Below are positions 58,546 to 64,000 of a stretch of DNA of 64,000 bases, piece by piece; position 1 is the stretch's first letter, and each line of letters opens with the position of its first letter. Source of the stretch: Ephydatia muelleri. Its lineage: Eukaryota; Porifera; Demospongiae; Spongillida; Spongillidae. The position numbers were made by a program, and so were the translations under genes. The stretch covers positions 3,183,306 through 3,247,305 of the forward strand of contig JABACO010000011.1 of assembly GCA_013339895.1 (NCBI GenBank). The letters run 5' to 3'. The notes below the pieces were generated by a model that was given only the letters and a program-made list of their open reading frames with translations, was not told where the DNA came from and made no database searches.

Positions 58546-61500
58546 TCAAAAGTAACCGTTATCATTTCCTCCATGTGACGCTTGTGAAGGGATAAAGTGC
58601 TGGGCTGTTCGTCCTAGTGTTTTCATTTCTTCAGTGAAAGTAGTTTCATCCTTGCCAATGTTGCTTGTAACTGATGGGCGAGTGATTAAACTCATCTTTG
58701 TAGATTGTTGTATTAGACCCCTCTTTTTGATTCGAATAACACCACATTTTATAAGAATATCTGCCCACGATGATCGAATTTCTTTCTTCAGTACGCAGAA
58801 CAAAATGAATATCAAAAAGCCCTGAAAGGAGTTTAGAATTGTGAAAACAATTTGAAATATCTGAGCAGCTTTCATTATGGTCAGCGCTCCGAAGATCCAG
58901 GTGAGACCAAAGAGAACGAATACACTAATGATATTTATCATCAGCTTAATGGAATCCGTCTTCCTATTGTGGTCAATTGAACGTTTGATAGTGTGCTTGA
59001 TTATCACTGCAATCACAACAGTGAATATGACTGCATTAAAGGCAAGTATTAGAAGAATAGGTCCCAAGAATGCAGCAAAGAATACGGTGACATTACTAAT
59101 GAAACAGCTATCAAGTGGGAGGAGGAGACTTCAATTTAGTGGAGAGTATACAGTTGATTAACTTACTATCCATCAGGTGAAGTGCGTTTGACAAGCAAAT
59201 CTCTATCAATCGCCAGAGGAATTAGAACTGGAATTAATGGAGCCACTGTAGAATTAAAAGTGGAACATTCCATAAATAAACAATCTATGGATAATCAATA
59301 CACACCCCAACATATGAGTGACAGAACGACAATGAATCTAGTAGTGATTTGGACAAATACAATCACAATTTTCTGGAACATCAGCAAAGCCTCTGCCCCC
59401 ATCCACATCACAGCCACCAGTGTGAAGTAGTGAATCAAAACTGACACAGTCACACAGCCTCCGAAGTGTTCGGTTCTGTCAATCCCTGTCACAAATATCA
59501 GCAGCATGCCGAAGAGGGCACAACACAGCTGGATGTGGAACTTCGAGACATCCTTCTGCCTCTGACTCCTAGCAAAAAAGCTATAAGGAGCAGATGACAC
59601 AAAACCCAACCAACCTTATTAATGTGAGGGTTGCAATTGTTGCAGCCAGCCCTAGCAGGGACAGCGACACCCCAATGTAGGTAATGGTTTCCAGTACACG
59701 ATTAACGGCTTCACTTTGTGGTTGTGGGTTAACTCTGCTGGATATGTCCTACATATCCAAGTAAGTGCACTGTGCATAAACAGTGGCAGCAACGTACCAC
59801 AAGGATAGCAAAGTTTGTTAAGTGAGAGCATAGGCACTCAATTGAGCTGGATGAACTGTTGTTTTTTATGGTGATGCATCCATCTGCAGTCCAGTTACCT
59901 CGACCTCCTAATAAAATATTGTGCAGTATTCTATGTATGTAATGTGCATGTACATGCAACTTGACAAAATCATTGCAGTAACCTTCTGACTCACATAACA
60001 GTGCAATAGCTCCAGCCCCTACCTTCCTCTCAGCAGTAACTACACTACATACACTTCCTTATATCACGTGCACACTCAACTGACCAGCAGCATTGAAGTC
60101 CCAACTGACACAGTCATATCTGGAATAATTGAGCTGTAAAAACACAATTTTTGTTTAACAGCATGAAATTTCAGATACTGCACTACCCATACATTGCTAG
60201 AGATAACGAACATAAATTGAGCTGGCTCTGAAAGATTTCTAAATGAGACACCACTTCCAGCTACAATTGAAGCTCCTAGAATAATTGAGGCTATTATGGA
60301 TGTATTTGAGGAATTTGCTATTGGGAAAAATGATGCAGTACGATAGATGGAAAAGAAAATTCCAACATCAGTCCTATTGATTGATTTAAACAAGGCAGGT
60401 GGTAGAAACACAGATGCAGTTGATGTGGGTACAGAAGGTGTGGTGGTACTGTTTCCTCGTGTCTGATTGCCATTTTCAACAGTAGGAGAGGAAAAGGTAT
60501 AACTCTTTCCATCAGTGGTAAGGTTTGCTAGAAGAACCTATAATAAATATGGAATCATCTCTTCACTGTCATTCAAGTCTTATAACAGATGAACCTTTTC
60601 AGCAACAAATGTAGTTAGATTTTGAGTAGTGACAAGCGTTGTAAAGTTTTGTTGCTGGACTAGACTTGAAGCGATTGCTTCAAATGACTTAACAATTCTA
60701 GGAAAAATTACAAGTTGCTTCAGACACATTACATGAATAGCTATGGTATGTATTACATTGAACCACTTTTTTCCACAACTGTTGGTTGCCATGTTTGAAT
60801 GCTGCTCAGTACAGTAACAATATTGATGATTGCCTAGAAAATCATTGATTATTTTAACCTAATACAAGTTTTGCTTACATCATTGGAGACAGGTGCATTT
60901 GGTGAAGATATGTTGGATATCTGGGTGATAACAGTGGTCACAACAGCTAGATTGGAAGCACTCTGATCCACTCTATCTGTTGCTCTGGACACCATAGTTT
61001 TTAGCTTTGTAGACACATTCACTACATTCTCTGCATTGATAGTTTGCTAGTGTGCAACATCAAACCAAAATGTCAAAATATCTACACTTTAGGAGGCAAA
61101 AACCACCTTACATTTTGTATAGTTGAGTTTAGTATGCTGAACTCTTTGGTCACCACTGTAGGGCATACCGAAGCATTCTCTATCCAGGTTGGTCCATTAC
61201 AATATCTCGTAACATTTTGACCAAATACTCCATATTGACACATTTGGGAGACAGTTTGGCCAATCACAGCCTCTGGCCAACTGTAGGTCCCTCCTTTATT
61301 GTTTACATTCAGATCACAGCTACAAAATTCACCTGCTGCAGTAAAAGCAGCTTGTGTGATTGTACATGCTAGTGATTACTGAATAATTCACAGCCTAACT
61401 TACTTTGTATATTTCCATCAAGTATAATTGATGTACTTGTGTTCAATGATCCTATGTACTGCACAAACGCTGCAATGTCAGTAGATGTCAGGACCAGAAA

Positions 61501-63696
61501 AATCTTTATCTTGCATTCAGCCCTGTACGTTCCAGCAGCAACGTCATTATCACACCTAATAATATAGCACACATGAATAAATATATGGCTGAATCTGTTT
61601 TGTCCGAATACTTTACATGTACCTTTGTACAGATGTGCATAATGACTCCAGTGTGAAGGCTCCATTTATACCAACTGCAAGGAGGCTGATGTTTGCCACC
61701 TTTGCAATCTGCAGGAGAAAATGAATGGCAATAAATGTGTAAAATAATGTGAGATCCAATACCTCGTCTTGAAGCTGTGAGAGAGCTGCATCATTTTGGT
61801 GATTTTCAATGTTAATAGGTGTTGATAGTCTTAGGTACACAATATGTGGATCTGTAGATGGTGCTGCATTGAAGATTTCATATATTAGCCTCAAGTAGAA
61901 CACCAATTTGGACTGCAACTTACCACGAGGTGTTGTGGCAGACACGCTGATATTAGGACCATACCCACCCCTGGTCAGAGCATACACAAAAATAGAGTAT
62001 TGTGTGTTATTCAAAAGGTTTTGGAGCAGAAGTGTAGTAACATTTGAAACATTGCAAGGACTGGATGGAAAGCCACTTGATGGACAGTATGTCACCTGTA
62101 ACATATTACTGAAATGTGGATATGCAGCTTACATAGGGTATTCAACCTCACCATGTATCCTGATATAATTCCATTACTACATGTTGGTGGGCTCCATGTC
62201 AAGAGAAAACTGCTGTAACTGAGGACACGGGCACTAATATTGAGAGGGGAAGTGGGAGGAGCTTGGAGGGTGGTGAACAAACGAGGCATGGAAAGTTCTC
62301 CTTCTCCATCACTTGTATTTGCCAACACCTCAAATGAGTAAGAAGTAAAAGGTACTGTAAAAAAACATGATGTAGAGTCTTTATTTTCAATGAAGGTCAT
62401 GTTTATATTTGACTTACTAAGTGACATGCTCATGAGGCATAGGTATCGCTGATATCCCGGAACCGTAAAGTAGTAACTTAGATGTTTTCCATACACACAG
62501 TCTGCATCAACAGAACTGGGATTATTCACAGTGACATTAACAGAATACGAGATGACTGTATAGTTCTTTTCCAGAGGACAGCTCCAGGTAAGATTGGCAG
62601 AGGTTGCAGTGAGAGCATTTGGTAGAATATGTGGTAGTTGTGGGACCTGAGCATGTTCTGTGTGCCCATGATTTTAAGAGAATTACAGTCAATCATCTTT
62701 GTGTTCTTAAGTATGGACTCACTGTTTAGGGACGAATCAAGTATGTCTCTACTAAATGGCCCTGGGCCTTGGCTAGTGTAGGCTCGTACTGAAATAGTGT
62801 ACTGCACACACTCTTGGAGATTATTCAGCACCAATTGATTTGGAGTACCACTGGTGTTCACATACATGGTACCAAGTTGTCCACTGCCCAAGGGCCAAGA
62901 GTATTTTACTTCATATGTTATGGCAATACCATTCCTTGCTGTAGTTGGAAGCTGGTCCCAACTGACATTGGCTGAAGTTGGTGCAATGGTGAGAGCAACA
63001 ACATTGCTGGGAGCACCACTGGGAACTGAAAAAAGCAAAGAAATTTGGCCATCTTATGTATGGAAAACAAATTTTATAAGTGAAGAACATTTTCAACAGG
63101 CAGGATACGTTAGGATCTATTTATTAGGACAATCTAGAGGCCACACCTAAACATATGAGCTTCTGTCAAACCTCCATAAAAATCCATCCCTGAGAAGTGA
63201 TTCAATTTTAACTACATTGTTGTTATATTGTAATGAATATCGTTATATGTGCAAGATATTGTTGGATAACAAGAGGATTGCCTAGTAAAATGGGTTGTGG
63301 TAGGGTTTGTTTATGATAAATTTATTCAAGGTGAGAAATGACATAAATCCATTGCTAACGCACCTCCTTCATCTGTCCTTGCAGATACAATCATGGAGGG
63401 ACTTCCCTCTCCTCCGACTGACGAATTAGCACACACATAGCAACTATACTGAGTGAATGGGTTGAGTCCAGTGTAGAATGTTGAAGCCAGTGTTGTCCCA
63501 TTCACAACAGATCTGATGGTGGGAATATTTGGACCAATTCTTTGCTCAGGATATACTTGATTGGCAGACGTGTTACAATAAACAATGTATTCGATGATGA
63601 TTCCATTTGTCTGCAACGGTTCAGACCAATTAGCAAAGAGGATAGAGGCATGTCCAGCAACAGGAGACAATGAAATGTATGGAGGAGCCGAAGGAC
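58546..63696 (-). CDS. Adhesion GPCR (FN3-HRM-GAIN/GPS-7TM), 5'-incomplete
   Basis: Nineteen minus-strand exons join with consistent phases to about 1,238 codons: 63696-63364, 63025-62723, 62657-62418, 62354-62152, 62095-61924 (FN3 domains); 61863-61763, 61708-61623, 61555-61404; 61335-61112 (hormone-receptor motif: EFCSCDLN, GGTYSWPEAVIGQTV, RYCNGPTW); 61046-60879, 60833-60757, 60697-60595, 60537-60193 (GAIN); 60133-60085 and 59907-59798 (GPS: YDCVSWDF, GNWTADGC, CLCSHLTNFAIL, with HL-T as the self-cleavage site); 59748-59615, 59580-59306, 59245-59167 and 59107-58546 (TM1-TM7 and tail). Hallmarks include FHIQLCCALFGMLL (TM2), VMWMGAEALLMF (TM3), TWIFGAL (TM6) and NSFQGFLIFILFCVL (TM7). The tail of about 65 residues is Ser/Thr-rich and ends NDNGYF. 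It should be a plasma-membrane receptor with a tethered agonist starting TNFAIL. Further N-terminal exons lie beyond the window. Confidence 0.92.
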
Positions 63697-63740
63697 CTAA
63701 GAAGAAAATGACCTTATATGCACGTAACTAAACATGTATT

Positions 63741-63852
63741 GAACGCTTGAAACACTACTCACATGGGTGATTATACTGGGCAATGTCCTATGTTGTACAA
63801 CATAGGACATTGCCCAGTATAATCACCCATGTGGGTAGTGTTTCAAGCGTTC
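63741..63852. repeat. 112-bp near-perfect palindrome
   Basis: GAACGCTTGAAACACTACTC continues to CTATGTTGTA and is mirrored back to GAGTAGT-like and AAGCGTTC. One mismatch in 56 pairs (CTCAC against GTGGG). It lies in the presumed intron upstream of the first visible aGPCR exon. A minimal MITE or a hairpin-type assembly artefact. Confidence 0.9.
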
Positions 63853-64000
63853 AAAATTTACATTTGCTGCGAAATGAAAAGTATTTGCATCAAATAGTTT
63901 TATGCCTTGACTTATTGGATTATCGTTCATGGAGGCATAGGGCACTGAATTTGCATTTAGCCATACATTTTAATGCAAGCATTGCTCTTTCTGGAAAATA

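Noticed and set aside
1..64000. tRNA or rRNA genes
   Set aside because: I saw no complete cloverleaf or rRNA-like stretch by eye. The B-box-like words at 44.6 and 56.25 kb lack a convincing A box. A covariance-model scan would be decisive.

Overview
This is a stretch of metazoan nuclear DNA. The evidence is GT-AG introns of about 50-70 bases, an adhesion GPCR, an Ig/fibronectin-III surface receptor, an ankyrin exon, many transposon remains and long TG/CA microsatellites. The mix of compact introns, phase-1 Ig/FN3 exons and this transposon load looks most like a demosponge. That is an inference, because no species-diagnostic marker is present. Nothing prokaryotic was seen.

Layout: 1-1.9 kb is the end of a Penelope-like retroelement (PLE): reverse transcriptase, a hammerhead-ribozyme-like motif, and what may be the start of a second tandem copy. 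1.9-10 kb is a composite tandem array. 10-12.6 kb shows no gene, and 12.62-12.70 kb is a single ankyrin-repeat exon (minus). 13.4-15.2 kb holds a P-element-like transposase in four exons plus a frameshifted second transposon-type ORF. 16.4-22.9 kb is a transposon graveyard: palindromes, a displaced fragment of the adhesion GPCR, and BED-finger, PiggyBac-like, hAT and reverse-transcriptase remnants. 22.9-25.1 kb has microsatellites and a WDR33-like WD40 fragment. 26-29 kb has more hAT and RT fragments. 30.6-32.0 kb is an Ig-FN3-TM receptor (minus). 34.2-35.6 kb has further RT fragments.

35,860-43,631 is bounded by 25-bp perfect terminal inverted repeats beginning CACTG, with a matching 3-bp ACG duplication outside each end. 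I interpret it as one 7.8-kb CACTA/EnSpm-type element carrying a 3.7-kb, 24-bp minisatellite and no recognisable transposase. 46.3-54.6 kb is a multi-exon minus-strand gene for a beta-trefoil-like repeat protein with a coding PPPPSSY minisatellite. Its 5' part runs into a 1,000-N gap (54,783-55,782). 56.2-56.6 kb is a Ty3/Gypsy gag-like remnant.

58.5-63.7 kb is a nearly complete adhesion GPCR on the minus strand. I could place 19 exons with consistent phases: FN3 domains, a hormone-receptor motif, a GAIN/GPS region and seven TM segments to the stop. Its 5' end lies beyond the window. The three best-supported host genes (Ig-FN3-TM, beta-trefoil, aGPCR) all lie on the minus strand and two are surface receptors. 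I see no sign that they form one pathway. The most unusual items are the CACTA-like giant, the split aGPCR duplication and the beta-trefoil gene.
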